Of a stretch of DNA of 64,000 nt, positions 15,488 to 26,804 are shown piece by piece. The first letter of the stretch is position 1; the number at the start of each line of letters is the position of its first letter. The notes under the pieces are model-generated. The model was not told the DNA's origin, ran no database searches, and saw only the letters and a list, made by a program, of their open reading frames with translations. A program made the translations under genes and the position numbers. This DNA is from an uncultured Alphaproteobacteria bacterium (GTDB taxonomy: Bacteria > Pseudomonadota > Alphaproteobacteria > Rhodobacterales > Rhodobacteraceae): assembly GCA_902611605.1 (NCBI GenBank), contig CACMAH010000001.1, positions 124,001 through 188,000 on the forward strand, in the 5' to 3' direction.

Positions 15488-16747
15488 TTAGGATACTTTT
15501 TTTATCTTAAATAAAACTCCTAGAATTATAGAAATAATCGCTGCTGCAAAACTTAATAAAGCTCCCATTTTGGCAGCATCTTGAACTGCTCCTGGATCAA
15601 ATGCAACTGTAGCTACAAATAATGAAACTGTGAAACCTATACCTGCTACCATCCCTAAAACAAATATATCAGCATACGTCATCCCTTCTGGCATCCCAAA
15701 ATTAAGAGGTTTTGCAGCTATCCAGCCAAAAATAAAAATCCCAAATGGTTTTCCTATAAACAGACCAGCTAAGACTAGCCAAGTAGCATCACCAATTGCA
15801 GAAAAAGCAACTCCAGCATTCATTAAACCAAAGAAAAACAATATAAATTCAACAGGTACTTTTAAACTATGTTCTATATCATTAAGTAAGTCGTGCTGAT
15901 GTTCCTCTTCTTTTGCAAAAAAACCAAAGTCAGATTCCGCGTGAGGTATTACAGGAACCATGAATAACAAACCTAATGCGGGATGAATCCCAGACTCCTG
16001 GAAACAAAGCCATGTAATAACACCACCAAATGCATATGGCCAAAATGAAAATATTTTTCTCACTTTAGTAGAAACTGGATTTTTCGGATCATCTCCATCT
16101 AGTCTTCTTGGTAGCCAATTAGCAAGTACATATACTAAGAAAGCTGCTATGGCTGCATAAAGAATAAATATTGGTTGAAGTTCACTAGAAGGATAGAATA
16201 TAGCCAAAATAATCAATCCAGCAGCATCGTCTGCAATAGCTAGAAGTAAAAGGAACCGAACAGCAGGATGGCCCGCTCCAAAAATAATTCTACCAACAAG
16301 ATATGAAAAGGCAATATCTGTAGCAGTTGGTATAGCCCAGCCATTTGCTACTGCAGTATAGGTGTCTGAACCCATGAAATAAGCTAAGCCTAAATAAACA
16401 GCAATTGGTCCAAACATTCCTCCAGAAGTAGCAACTAATGGAGTAAGTGCTTTTTTTCCTCTAAGCGGGCCAGACTTGAGAGCAACAGCTTCCCATACTT
16501 CTTTACCTGCTACAGCAAAAAAGAAAGCCATAAGTAAATCATTAACTAAATAATGAAGCGTAAGTGTTCGATGAAAGTGACCTTCATCATCGTAATGACC
16601 GTGTCCTACAAAACCACCGTCCCATATTGGATACTCTACAAAATGATGATAACTTTCATAATTTATATTAGCCCAAAATAAAGCTATTAATGCTCCAATT
16701 ATTAACAAAAGAGAATATTCTGTAAGAAAACTCAAGACTTTTTTCAT
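15488..16747 (-). CDS. nhaA: Na+/H+ antiporter NhaA
   Basis: 419 residues, about eleven to twelve membrane segments. Exchanges external protons for cytoplasmic Na+ (or Li+) at the inner membrane, for pH and salt balance. Family marks: AGKEVWEA near the N-terminus, the NGWAIPTATDIAFS segment, the ion-binding Asp pair in LLLAIADDAAGLIILAI, and GKPFGIFIF in the C-terminal half. An unusual His-rich loop (HHFVEY...GHGHYDDEGHFH, about residues 35-58) and a second acidic/His stretch (EEEHQHD) face the aqueous side. Single gene; the hairpin-rich spacer lies just after its stop. Confidence 0.93.
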   Translation of the reverse strand: MKKVLSFLTEYSLLLIIGALIALFWANINYESYHHFVEYPIWDGGFVGHGHYDDEGHFHRTLTLHYLVNDLLMAFFFAVAGKEVWEAVALKSGPLRGKKALTPLVATSGGMFGPIAVYLGLAYFMGSDTYTAVANGWAIPTATDIAFSYLVGRIIFGAGHPAVRFLLLLAIADDAAGLIILAIFYPSSELQPIFILYAAIAAFLVYVLANWLPRRLDGDDPKNPVSTKVRKIFSFWPYAFGGVITWLCFQESGIHPALGLLFMVPVIPHAESDFGFFAKEEEHQHDLLNDIEHSLKVPVEFILFFFGLMNAGVAFSAIGDATWLVLAGLFIGKPFGIFIFGWIAAKPLNFGMPEGMTYADIFVLGMVAGIGFTVSLFVATVAFDPGAVQDAAKMGALLSFAAAIISIILGVLFKIKKVS

Positions 16748-16870
16748 ATTAAACCCTTTAATTATTTACGATTTAAATAAAACTTTATTTTTAGAAAGAC
16801 AAGTTAATTAAAAGCTATTTATATTTATATACTGTCTTTATATACTAAATCCCATGAATTAAAATCAAAA

Positions 16871-17821
16871 TTAATACCCTTTATTTAGATCGACAACTCC
16901 ATTAGGTAACTTACCTTCAATTAAATCTTTGATATTTGAAGCTAAAACTTTAGATGAACTTTCAACAGGTGTATCAGCTGCGATATGTGGTGTAACTGTA
17001 ACATTTGGAAGTATCCAGTAAGGATGTTCTCTAGGTAAAGGTTCTTGCTGAAAAACGTCTAGTGTAGCATTCAAAATATGGCCAGACCTTAAATTTTTTA
17101 TAAGAGAAGTATCTTCAATTAACTCACCTCTACCAGCATTTATAATTTGAGATCTTCTTGGTAATAGTGAAAGGCTATGATTATTTAATATAAATTTTGT
17201 ATCTTTAGTAAGTGGTAATAATAATATTAAGATTTCCGAATTTTGGAGAACTTCTTTGAGACCATTAGTTCCATGTAAGCATATAATTCCTTTAATATTT
17301 TTTCTAGTTCTACTCCAACCAAAAATCTTAAATCCAATTTTTTTTAGAAATAATGAAACAGGTCTTCCAAGCTCACCTAAACCTAAAACACCAATTGATC
17401 TATCTCTAGCTATTGGGGGTTTAACTTTATGACGCCAAATACCATCTTGACCAAGAATATGTCTATCAAGTCCCAAATGTAGTCTTAAAGTATGAGCTAA
17501 ACACCATTCAACCATACTATTAGTAAGACCAGTTTTGTCTATCATTTTGATCAAGGGACATTTTAGGGTCTTATTTCCAATAAAATCTTCAATTCCAGCA
17601 TATAAACTCAATACAGCTTTTAAATTTTTAAACCTAGAAAAGTCTCTATTTAATTTTACTCTATTTTTTATAACTGGTGAATAAATTATAAAATTAACTT
17701 CTTCAGAAGAGTTATCACCATTATCAGACAATTTAAAATTTTTAATACCTTTTTGTACCAACTCTCTTGAAAGAGTTTCTTTATAGTACGGCAATAAATC
17801 TGACATAAAAAGAATTTTCAT
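16871..17821 (-). CDS. D-2-hydroxyacid dehydrogenase (glyoxylate/hydroxypyruvate reductase A-like)
   Basis: 316 residues. NAD(P)-binding fold VLGLGELGRPVSLFLKKIGF at about 144-163, INAGRGELIED carrying the substrate Arg, DVFQQEPLP with the catalytic Glu, and TPHIAA with the catalytic His. The layout fits the GhrA branch, which reduces glyoxylate and hydroxypyruvate. The start is one base after the rodA stop (17823), so it is likely the last gene of the mre-rod transcript, although it has no known link to cell shape. Confidence 0.85.
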   Translation of the reverse strand: MKILFMSDLLPYYKETLSRELVQKGIKNFKLSDNGDNSSEEVNFIIYSPVIKNRVKLNRDFSRFKNLKAVLSLYAGIEDFIGNKTLKCPLIKMIDKTGLTNSMVEWCLAHTLRLHLGLDRHILGQDGIWRHKVKPPIARDRSIGVLGLGELGRPVSLFLKKIGFKIFGWSRTRKNIKGIICLHGTNGLKEVLQNSEILILLLPLTKDTKFILNNHSLSLLPRRSQIINAGRGELIEDTSLIKNLRSGHILNATLDVFQQEPLPREHPYWILPNVTVTPHIAADTPVESSSKVLASNIKDLIEGKLPNGVVDLNKGY

Positions 17822-17822
17822 A

Positions 17823-18896
17823 TTAATCTTTTTTTATTAACCGATGAACATGAGAGCTTTGAATTAGACCAAAAATTCCTAAAACTACAAGCATTGCTGA
17901 TCCCCCATACGAAATTAATGGAAGTGGTACTCCAGTTACTGGAGCCATGCCAGTAACTGCAGCTATGTTAACAAAAAAATAAGAGAAAAAAGTCGTGGAA
18001 AGTCCAATGGTTAATAAACTACCAAATCTATTCTTATTTTTAAAAGCTGAAAATAGACAAAATATTAGAATTGCTGAATATATCAATAGCAACCCAACTC
18101 CTCCAAAAAATCCAAATTCTTCTGCGATAGTAGTAAAAATAAAATCAGTATGTTTGTAAGGCAAAAAATCTAACTGGCTTTGGCTCCCTTGCATAAATCC
18201 TTTACCTTCTAAGCCTCCAGATCCCAATGCAATTTTTGACTGTGTAATTTGATAACCAACCCCAAGAGGATCTTTTTCGGGGTTTAAAAATGTATCAATC
18301 CTATTAAACTGATAATCAGTAACCAATTGCCATGATGTATTTCTACTATAAAATAAAAGTACTAAAAATGCTGGGATTAAAAAAACTACTATTAAAAAAT
18401 AAAAATAGTGAACACCTGCTGCAAACATCATTGTTACACCAGTCATCGCAATTATAGTACCTGTACCTAAGTCTGGTTGAGGTATAATAAGTGCAGTAGG
18501 TAAAACAGTTATAATGATAGGAATAATTACCCAAAATATTTTAGAAGTATTTGCTGGTTTGAGCCAATCATAATAAATAGCAAGAAACATTACTAATCCT
18601 ACCTTCATTATTTCAGAGGGTTGAAATCTAAATGACCCAAATTCTAACCATCTTTTAGCACCTCCGCCATAATCACCAAAAAAAAATACTGCAATAAGCA
18701 ATAGAACTCCAAAAAAATATACGAAAGGAGAACAGGCACGCCAAAAATCTATTCCGACACAACCCATTATCAACATTATGACAAACCCAATTAAAAATCT
18801 TTCTAATTGAGGTTTACTCCATTTCTCGTAATCACCGTCTGCAACAGAATATAACATTAGAAAACCAAAACATCCTACTACAAGAATAAGAAACAC
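17823..18896 (-). CDS. rodA: Rod shape-determining protein RodA (peptidoglycan polymerase)
   Basis: SEDS-family glycosyltransferase that polymerises lipid II in the elongasome with PBP2. At least nine membrane segments; family marks include KRWLEFGSFRFQPSEIMK, the QPDLGT loop, and PLPLISYGGSA near the C-terminus. The start is uncertain: the GTG at 18896 would cut into the first membrane segment, while the same frame continues upstream with LPTGLGKVFYLHWPLVFLIL and a GAAGGA site at 18988-18983, up to the end of mrdA. No ATG, GTG or TTG fits there; only an ATT at 18977 or a one-base change in the T5 run would. The protein is probably about 27 residues longer. Confidence 0.9.
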   Translation of the reverse strand: MFLILVVGCFGFLMLYSVADGDYEKWSKPQLERFLIGFVIMLIMGCVGIDFWRACSPFVYFFGVLLLIAVFFFGDYGGGAKRWLEFGSFRFQPSEIMKVGLVMFLAIYYDWLKPANTSKIFWVIIPIIITVLPTALIIPQPDLGTGTIIAMTGVTMMFAAGVHYFYFLIVVFLIPAFLVLLFYSRNTSWQLVTDYQFNRIDTFLNPEKDPLGVGYQITQSKIALGSGGLEGKGFMQGSQSQLDFLPYKHTDFIFTTIAEEFGFFGGVGLLLIYSAILIFCLFSAFKNKNRFGSLLTIGLSTTFFSYFFVNIAAVTGMAPVTGVPLPLISYGGSAMLVVLGIFGLIQSSHVHRLIKKD

Positions 18897-18989
18897 TAGT
18901 GGCCAATGTAAGTAAAAAACTTTTCCTAGACCAGTTGGTAATTCTTTATAATTTTGAGTATAAGTTACAACTATAATAAAAATCCTTCA

Positions 18990-20909
18990 TTATATGGAAA
19001 TCATTTCTCTTTTAATATTATTAATTATTGAATTCATTTTGTTTCTTTCTTCAGCAGGATATTCTTGCAAAGATGGTAAAGCACCATTTAAGGCATAAAG
19101 AAGAATATCTCTAGCAATAGGTGCGGCAACTTTCCCACCACTACCTCCATGTTCCACAACTATACTGACAGAGAATTTTGGATTTGTAAAAGGTGCATAT
19201 CCTGTAAATAATGCATGATCTCTTTGATTTCTTGGGAGATCTTGATTTTTAATTATACCTTTTTTCCTTTCTTGTTCTGAAATTTGTCTAATTTGAGATG
19301 TTCCTGTTTTTCCTGCAAATATTTTAGTCTCATTAATTAATCTTGAATTAAAGGCTGTACCTGTTTTATTATTTACAACTCCAAACATTGCTTGTCTAAT
19401 TATATCTAAAGTACTTTTTTTTATATCTAATAATTTATGTTTATCATATTTGACGGGTTTTCCATCAATAGCTTTTAATAAAGAAGGTTTAATTTCTAAA
19501 CCAGTTGCAATCCTAGCTGTCATGATTGCAATTTGAATTGGAGTAGATAATAAATACCCTTGTCCAATGCCAGAGTTGAGAGTGTCACCCGTAAACCATG
19601 ATTGATTTTTAGTATTTTTTTTCCAACTTTTTGAAGGTAGTAACCCTTTAGATATTCCAGATAATGGCAAATTCGGTGTTATGCCTATTCCAAATTTTCT
19701 TGCAGTTTTGGCGATCCTTTCGATTCCTATTCTTTCTGCCAAATTATAAAAATATACATCACAAGACTCTTCTATTCCCTTTAGTAAATCAGTACTAGCA
19801 TGGCCAGAATATTTCCAACAATGAAATTTTCTCTGTTCTAATTCATAAAATCCATTACATTCAAATAAATCTTCTGGATTAATTAAATTATCTTCTAAAG
19901 CAGCTATAGCTACAATCATTTTGAAAGTTGACCCTGGTGGATAATTTCCAGAAATAGCCTTATTAGCTAATGGTTGATTTTTACTTTGGAGCAAAATATC
20001 CCAATCTTCTTGAGAAATTCCTTCAACAAACTTATTGGGATCATAACTTGGATTAGATACCATACAAATTATTCCACCATTTGATAAATCAATTACAACA
20101 GCAGATGCACTATATTCTTTAATTCTTAACATAGAAAATTTTTGTAAATTAGAATCTATAGTTAAATGAATATCTTTTCCAGATGAACTAGGTTCTTCTG
20201 CAAGTTTTCTAATGATTTTTCCAGAGGCATTTACTTCAAATTTGCCAAGTCCCACTTGCCCCCTAAGATACTTATCTAAACCTTTTTCAATACCAACTTT
20301 TCCAATCTTAAAATCTTGAATTTGCAAAATTGGATCATCAGTCGAAATTCTTTTTAGGTCCTTACGAGATATTACTCCTACGTACCCTAAAAGATGAGCT
20401 AATAACTCTTTCTTAGTATAAAATCTTTTTAAATCAACCTCAGGCACTATGCCTGGCAAAGAAGGTAAATTAACTAAAACTTGCTTGAATTCAATCCAAC
20501 TTAGGTTTTCTGCTATAATAATCGAAGAATTAGACCTCTTCTTCTCCAATTTTTTAATGATTTCTATTTTTCTTTCTTCACTTATATTAATCAACTTTGA
20601 AAGATTTTCCATAACATTTGGTAAATTTATATTCTTATCTCTCAAAATTTTTATACGATAATTTTCTTTATTCTTTGCTAAAATTGTACCTTTCTTATCA
20701 AAAATAACCCCTCGCAAAGGGGGTAAGATTTCAATATCAATTCTATTTTCTTCTGCTAGAAGCCTGTATTTTTCAGATTCATTTAGTTGAATTTGACGGA
20801 TCTGCCTTATTAAAAAACCTACTAGTATTAATTGACTAGAACCAATCAAAAAAGATCTTCGTCCAAATTTTTTATCTAAGATATTTTTTTTTAAATAATT
20901 TATTTCCAT
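18990..20909 (-). CDS. mrdA: Penicillin-binding protein 2 (peptidoglycan transpeptidase)
   Basis: 639 residues. Cross-links peptidoglycan during elongation, in complex with RodA. One N-terminal membrane anchor (about 19-37), a PBP dimerisation domain (PPLRGVIFDKKG at 63-74), then the transpeptidase domain: STFK with Ser327 and Lys330, the SCD triad (EESCDVYFYN), and KTGT (FAGKTGTSQ). All catalytic motifs are intact. The ATG overlaps the mreD stop (TAATG) and rodA follows, the classical mre-mrd order. Length is normal for PBP2. Confidence 0.95.
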   Translation of the reverse strand: MEINYLKKNILDKKFGRRSFLIGSSQLILVGFLIRQIRQIQLNESEKYRLLAEENRIDIEILPPLRGVIFDKKGTILAKNKENYRIKILRDKNINLPNVMENLSKLINISEERKIEIIKKLEKKRSNSSIIIAENLSWIEFKQVLVNLPSLPGIVPEVDLKRFYTKKELLAHLLGYVGVISRKDLKRISTDDPILQIQDFKIGKVGIEKGLDKYLRGQVGLGKFEVNASGKIIRKLAEEPSSSGKDIHLTIDSNLQKFSMLRIKEYSASAVVIDLSNGGIICMVSNPSYDPNKFVEGISQEDWDILLQSKNQPLANKAISGNYPPGSTFKMIVAIAALEDNLINPEDLFECNGFYELEQRKFHCWKYSGHASTDLLKGIEESCDVYFYNLAERIGIERIAKTARKFGIGITPNLPLSGISKGLLPSKSWKKNTKNQSWFTGDTLNSGIGQGYLLSTPIQIAIMTARIATGLEIKPSLLKAIDGKPVKYDKHKLLDIKKSTLDIIRQAMFGVVNNKTGTAFNSRLINETKIFAGKTGTSQIRQISEQERKKGIIKNQDLPRNQRDHALFTGYAPFTNPKFSVSIVVEHGGSGGKVAAPIARDILLYALNGALPSLQEYPAEERNKMNSIINNIKREMISI

Positions 20910-21418
20910 TATAAAAATTTTGAGTTTGATTTCTTTTTATCTTTAAACAACAAAATTTCTAATAAATAAACAATTAATGGAAAAGACAAAATAGTAAAAA
21001 TAAAACGGGTAAACCATATATTAAAATCCAATTCCTCAGTTAGCCCAATTAGGGAAGTCATAAAAATTAAAGTGTCTATAGTAATTAAAAATAAAATAAA
21101 ATAAATCACCTTAAATAAAAAGCTATCAAATGAAATCTTAGTTATAATAAGTTTTATTGATAAAGAACCCAACAAAATCAAAATTGGCCATAAACCTAAT
21201 GGTCTATACCATAAAATATCTGCAAAAAAAGACAACAATATTAAAATACTGATCGATGATTTTTTGGGATCCAATATGATCCAACCAAAGATTAAACACA
21301 ATAAAAAATCTGGCTTTTCAATAATAACTGGTTGACTAGAAATGGGAGAAATAGGAAGGATTATGATTACAATTCCAATGAAGAAAATAATAATCTTCCT
21401 ATGCTTCATAATATTCAT
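20909..21418 (-). CDS. mreD: Rod shape-determining protein MreD
   Basis: 169 residues, about five membrane segments, very hydrophobic and poorly conserved, as usual for MreD. Assigned mainly by position between mreC and mrdA, plus DILWYRPLGLWPILILL, a segment typical of the family. Scaffold of the elongation machinery in the inner membrane. Either of two nearby ATGs (21418 or three codons later) could be the start. Confidence 0.88.
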   Translation of the reverse strand: MNIMKHRKIIIFFIGIVIIILPISPISSQPVIIEKPDFLLCLIFGWIILDPKKSSISILILLSFFADILWYRPLGLWPILILLGSLSIKLIITKISFDSFLFKVIYFILFLITIDTLIFMTSLIGLTEELDFNIWFTRFIFTILSFPLIVYLLEILLFKDKKKSNSKFL

Positions 21419-21491
21419 AGGAGATATCTATATATTCTTTTACAAAGATGAAAACATAATTTTTTTACTGTCTTTTTGTGATATTTATTAA

Positions 21492-22349
21492 TTAGCTATT
21501 TTTTTGTATAATTTTCCCAGCTTCAGATGGTATTTTATGTTCTCTATTTATCAATACTCTTAAATAATCAAGCTTATTAATATTTGCTGATAATTTGACT
21601 CTTATTTTTTTGTCAGAAGATAAAACTACTTTCCCAATCAAAATACCTGGGGGGAAAACACCTGCGGTACCGCTAGTATAAATTCGAAACCCTGGTTGAA
21701 TTTTTTCTACACCCCTAATAAAATCTACAAGTGGGGTAGAAGAATTATCACCTCTTACTATTGCTTCTTGATTATTTGGTTCAATTACTACAGGCACATA
21801 AGATTTAGTGTCAGATAGTAGTATAATCCTTGATATTTGATCTTCTACCCCTGAGATTCTTCCGACTAAGCCAAGACCATCTACAACCGCTGAACCATCA
21901 ATTATTCCGTCTTCGGTACCAACATTTAATAATGCTGAGGAATTATAGGTACCACCACTATCTGCTATGACTTCTCCAGAAACCCAATCTAATGTAGGGT
22001 TTACTTTTAAATTATTAAGCGCCCTTAATTTAGCATTTTTTTGTTCTAATTGTATTGCGGCTTCTCTCCATTTTTTCAAATCCTTCAGTTCGTTTTTTAG
22101 GTTTTTATTTTGTTCATAAACACTTGTAAACGATGAAATGTCTAAGACAATTCTACCAATAACTTTGATAGAAGTTGTAAAAAATTCAACATTGGGAACA
22201 ATTTGATTTAATAAAGCGAGCCGAAACCTTTCGGCCCTATGATTATCAATTCTCCATAATAAAAATAACAAGAGAAAAAAAATAACAGCTACCAATAAAA
22301 TTATATATCTTAAAACTAACCAATAGTCTCTTTGACTCTTTAAAGACAT
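21492..22349 (-). CDS. mreC: Rod shape-determining protein MreC
   Basis: 285 residues: a short cytoplasmic N-terminus, one membrane anchor (about 12-30), a coiled-coil segment (about 75-108, KNLKNELKDLKKWREAAIQL), then the periplasmic beta domains with GLVGRISGV and ILLSDTKSYVPVVI. MreC links MreB and PBP2 in the elongasome. The C-terminus has no long disordered tail. Lies 46 bases after mreB. Confidence 0.93.
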   Translation of the reverse strand: MSLKSQRDYWLVLRYIILLVAVIFFLLLFLLWRIDNHRAERFRLALLNQIVPNVEFFTTSIKVIGRIVLDISSFTSVYEQNKNLKNELKDLKKWREAAIQLEQKNAKLRALNNLKVNPTLDWVSGEVIADSGGTYNSSALLNVGTEDGIIDGSAVVDGLGLVGRISGVEDQISRIILLSDTKSYVPVVIEPNNQEAIVRGDNSSTPLVDFIRGVEKIQPGFRIYTSGTAGVFPPGILIGKVVLSSDKKIRVKLSANINKLDYLRVLINREHKIPSEAGKIIQKNS

Positions 22350-22395
22350 AATTATTTATTTTTTTATTAATATAATTTAATTTAGTATATTGATT

Positions 22396-23442
<1,047 letters not shown>

Positions 23443-23529
23443 TTATCCATTATCAAATCTTATTGATTATTATCATTTATTTCTGAATAATTAAATATAT
23501 AAATTAATTAATATTTGGTCCATATATTA

Positions 23530-25083
23530 TTAATTGGCTATTGCTTTTGGAGCTTTTTTTTGTCTTCTTAAGACAAGTTTATTTAAAGAATTAATGTAAG
23601 CCTTTGCACTAGCCACAACAGTATCTGTATCAGAAGACTGACCAGTGACAATTTTTCCAGCTTCTTCTAATCGAACTGAAACTGTTGCCTGCGCATCAGT
23701 ACCCTCTGTTACTGCATGTATCTGAAAATGTTGAAGCCTTGCTGAGTGAGGAAATACTTTCTTTATTGAATTAAAGACTGCATCAACTGGGCCATCCCCA
23801 ATTGACTCAACTTTATATTCTTTATTTTCCATAATGATAGTAGCTTTAGCAGTTTGAGGTACTTTGGTTCCACATTTAACATCTAAATCAATAAGTTTTA
23901 AAAAGTCATTTTTCTCCCCCATTGCAGTGTCAGAAAGTAAAGCTAATAAGTCATCATCATAAATTTCTTTTTTCTTATCTGCTAAAGATTTAAACCTGTA
24001 AAACAAATCTTGTAATTGATTATCACCAAGGCTGTAACCTAAATCGTTAATTTTTTTTCTTAAAGCAGCTCTTCCAGAATGTTTACCAAGAACAAGATTT
24101 GTTTCAGTTAAACCTATATCTTCTGGTTTCATAATTTCAAAAGTACCAGCATGTTTTAACATTCCATCTTGGTGTATTCCAGACTCATGTGCGAAAGCAT
24201 TTTTTCCAACAACTGCTTTATTAAACTGGACAGGAAATCCAGAAACTTTTGAAACCAAACGGCTTGCTTGAATTAATTTATTAGTGATCATATTGGTTTC
24301 ATAAGGTAATATATCTTTTCTTACCTTTAAAGCCATAACAATTTCTTCTAAAGCTGTATTACCAGCCCTTTCACCCAAACCATTAATTGTACACTCAACT
24401 TGTCTTGCTCCAGCCTCTACTGCAGCTAAAGAGTTTGCTGTAGCCATTCCTAAATCATTATGGCAATGCGTAGAAACTATAATATTCTTTAATTCTGGAA
24501 TTTTGAGAAAAAGGTTTTTTATTATATTGGCACTCTCTTTTGGGGCTGTATAACCAACAGTATCTGGGATGTTGATTGTTGAAGCTCCTGCTTGAATTGC
24601 AATTTTTACTACCTCAACTAGAAACTCACTCTCTGTTCTTGTAGCATCCATAGGAGACCATTGAACATCATCACAAAAAGATTTGGCGAATGTCACAGTC
24701 TCGAAAACTTTATCTAAAACTTCTTCTTTAGAAAGTTTAACTTGAAATTCCCTATGCAAAGGAGATGTGCCTATGAAAGTATGTATTCTAGGATTTATTG
24801 AATTCTCTACAGCTCTCCAACACCTTTCGATATCTAGTTTACTTGCCCTAGCCAAGCCACATACCCTAGCAGATTTTACAGTTTTTCCAATCTTTGATAC
24901 TGCTTCAAAATCACCCTCTGATGCTATAGGAAAACCAGCCTCAATAATATCAACTCCCATTTCATCAAGAAGACTAGCTATTTCAATCTTTTGTGCTAAA
25001 GACATAGTAGCTCCAGGACTTTGCTCACCATCTCTCAGAGTTGTATCGAAAATTAAAACTTTATTTTTTTCTTTTGTAGACAT
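23530..25083 (-). CDS. leuA: 2-isopropylmalate synthase
   Basis: 517 residues from the ATG at 25083, chosen because GGAG stands six bases ahead; an upstream in-frame start at 25122 lacks this. Condenses acetyl-CoA with 2-oxoisovalerate, the first step of leucine synthesis. TIM-barrel with LIFDTTLRDGEQSPGATM at the N-terminus and the metal-binding STHCHNDLGMA; NAFAHESGIHQDG in the linker; C-terminal leucine-binding regulatory domain with GDGPVDAVFNSI, so feedback control is expected. Lies upstream of mreB as in other alphaproteobacteria. Confidence 0.96.
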   Translation of the reverse strand: MSTKEKNKVLIFDTTLRDGEQSPGATMSLAQKIEIASLLDEMGVDIIEAGFPIASEGDFEAVSKIGKTVKSARVCGLARASKLDIERCWRAVENSINPRIHTFIGTSPLHREFQVKLSKEEVLDKVFETVTFAKSFCDDVQWSPMDATRTESEFLVEVVKIAIQAGASTINIPDTVGYTAPKESANIIKNLFLKIPELKNIIVSTHCHNDLGMATANSLAAVEAGARQVECTINGLGERAGNTALEEIVMALKVRKDILPYETNMITNKLIQASRLVSKVSGFPVQFNKAVVGKNAFAHESGIHQDGMLKHAGTFEIMKPEDIGLTETNLVLGKHSGRAALRKKINDLGYSLGDNQLQDLFYRFKSLADKKKEIYDDDLLALLSDTAMGEKNDFLKLIDLDVKCGTKVPQTAKATIIMENKEYKVESIGDGPVDAVFNSIKKVFPHSARLQHFQIHAVTEGTDAQATVSVRLEEAGKIVTGQSSDTDTVVASAKAYINSLNKLVLRRQKKAPKAIAN

Positions 25084-25186
25084 AAAAATCTCCATACAAA
25101 GGACATTGCTCTCAATAACCAATAGTACACTATATAAGTAAAAAATTAAAGTTTATTTAAAGTATAAAAATTAGGAAACAATAAAA

Positions 25187-26590
25187 TTAATCTGATACCC
25201 TATTATTATTTTCCCATTGGCCTTCATAGGTTACACCACTTTTGTAAGTGATTTTCCCAGAGCCTTCTCTTTTCCCATTTTTAAAAAATCCCTCATACCG
25301 ATCTCCATTTGGGTAGATGGCTACTCCTTCACCATTTATTTGACCATTATTAAAATTACCCTCAAAAATCGAGCCATCAGACATCTTAATTATTCCAAAC
25401 CCATGCCTTTTTCCCATTTTAAAATTTCCATCATAAATTGATCCATCTGAATATTCAGCAATACCCTTTCCATCAAATAATCCATTTGACCATAAACCGT
25501 TATAACTATAACCATCTCCAAAGATCATTTTACCTTTACCATGATTTTTACCATTTTTAAAATTTCCTGTATAAATCTGACCATTTGAATATTTTGCTGT
25601 ACCGTATCCATCAATTTTTCCATTAAGCCATTGACCAGAATAACTACTACCATCTTCGTAATTTATAGTACCTGTTCCATTCGGAACACCATCAATTAAT
25701 TCTCCATTATAACCTGATGAATCGGGATAGGTAATTTTACCTTTCCCTTGAATTTGTCCATTAACCCAGTTACCCTCAGCCTCATATCCATCATTTGTTT
25801 TATACAAACCATATCCATTGAATACATTGTTTTTGAATTTTCCTTCATATGAAGAACCTGAAGCAAACTTTTTTGTTCCATGGCCTTCAATATTATTATT
25901 AAGTAGTTCACCCACATATTTATCACCATTAGAATATAATATTGATCCCTTGCCAGAAATTGTTCCATCATTAAAAAATCCTTCTAAAACTGAGCCGTCC
26001 AACAAAGTTAATTTACCTGAACCCTGTCTCACTCCGTTAATAACCTCTCCTTCATACATTCCACCACCGTCATATTTAATGACTGCTATTCCAGATTTTT
26101 TACCAAGTTTCCAATCACCATTGTATGTATAACCGTTACTATTTGATTGAATGCCTTTTCCATTAAGCTGTCCATCAAGAAAATTTCCCTCAAGAGATAT
26201 ACCATTCGAATATTTTAAAATTCCTTTACCATTAAATTTTCCTTGCAACCAATTTCCTTCATAAAAGGTTCCATCAGGAAAAATTAGTTTTCCTTGACCC
26301 GAATGCTTTCCATCTACAAAATTTCCTTGATATGAGGAACCATCTGGATATTTGGCAACTCCTAAACCTTCAATTTTTCCTTCTTTCCATTCTCCTTCAT
26401 AGGAATAACCGTTGGGTAAGGTGTACTTACCTTTCCCATGTTGTTTGCCATTTAAAAACTGCCCTTCATAAATACCACCTGTTTCATATTGCTTTATCTG
26501 TGTTTTTTCATCAGAAAAAGAAATCTGCGCAATCAGAAAAAAAGCAAGTAATAAATTAATAAAATAAATATTTATAATCAGTCTTAACAA
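25187..26590 (-). CDS. MORN-repeat exported protein
   Basis: 467 residues. A hydrophobic N-terminal segment (about 5-25) acts as signal peptide or anchor; the rest is about eighteen MORN units of 23 residues (YEGEWKEGKIEGLGVAKYPDG). MORN arrays form long flat beta-sheets that bind lipids or proteins. No enzyme domain. The repeats are diverged at DNA level, so the array is old. Located near the envelope-shape genes but separated from them by leuA. A periplasmic or cell-surface scaffold is my inference; the family call is firm. Confidence 0.88.
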   Translation of the reverse strand: MLRLIINIYFINLLLAFFLIAQISFSDEKTQIKQYETGGIYEGQFLNGKQHGKGKYTLPNGYSYEGEWKEGKIEGLGVAKYPDGSSYQGNFVDGKHSGQGKLIFPDGTFYEGNWLQGKFNGKGILKYSNGISLEGNFLDGQLNGKGIQSNSNGYTYNGDWKLGKKSGIAVIKYDGGGMYEGEVINGVRQGSGKLTLLDGSVLEGFFNDGTISGKGSILYSNGDKYVGELLNNNIEGHGTKKFASGSSYEGKFKNNVFNGYGLYKTNDGYEAEGNWVNGQIQGKGKITYPDSSGYNGELIDGVPNGTGTINYEDGSSYSGQWLNGKIDGYGTAKYSNGQIYTGNFKNGKNHGKGKMIFGDGYSYNGLWSNGLFDGKGIAEYSDGSIYDGNFKMGKRHGFGIIKMSDGSIFEGNFNNGQINGEGVAIYPNGDRYEGFFKNGKREGSGKITYKSGVTYEGQWENNNRVSD

Positions 26591-26804
26591 ATCTTACCTA
26601 CCACTTGAAACAATTTATATATTGAATAATTAAAAAAAAAATGAAAAATTAAAAGACGTTAATTAGTTACTTTGTAAAAAAATATTAATTATAACTATTT
26701 CATAAGTACTATAAAGATCAACCCGAATTATTAAAATCAAAAATTTGATTTATATTTCTCATAATATTATAAACTTTAATAAATTTAATAGATAAAATTT
26801 ACTA

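Noticed and set aside
25084-25122. Longer leuA start at 25122
   Set aside because: No ribosome-binding site and residues not typical for LeuA; GGAG stands before the ATG at 25083.
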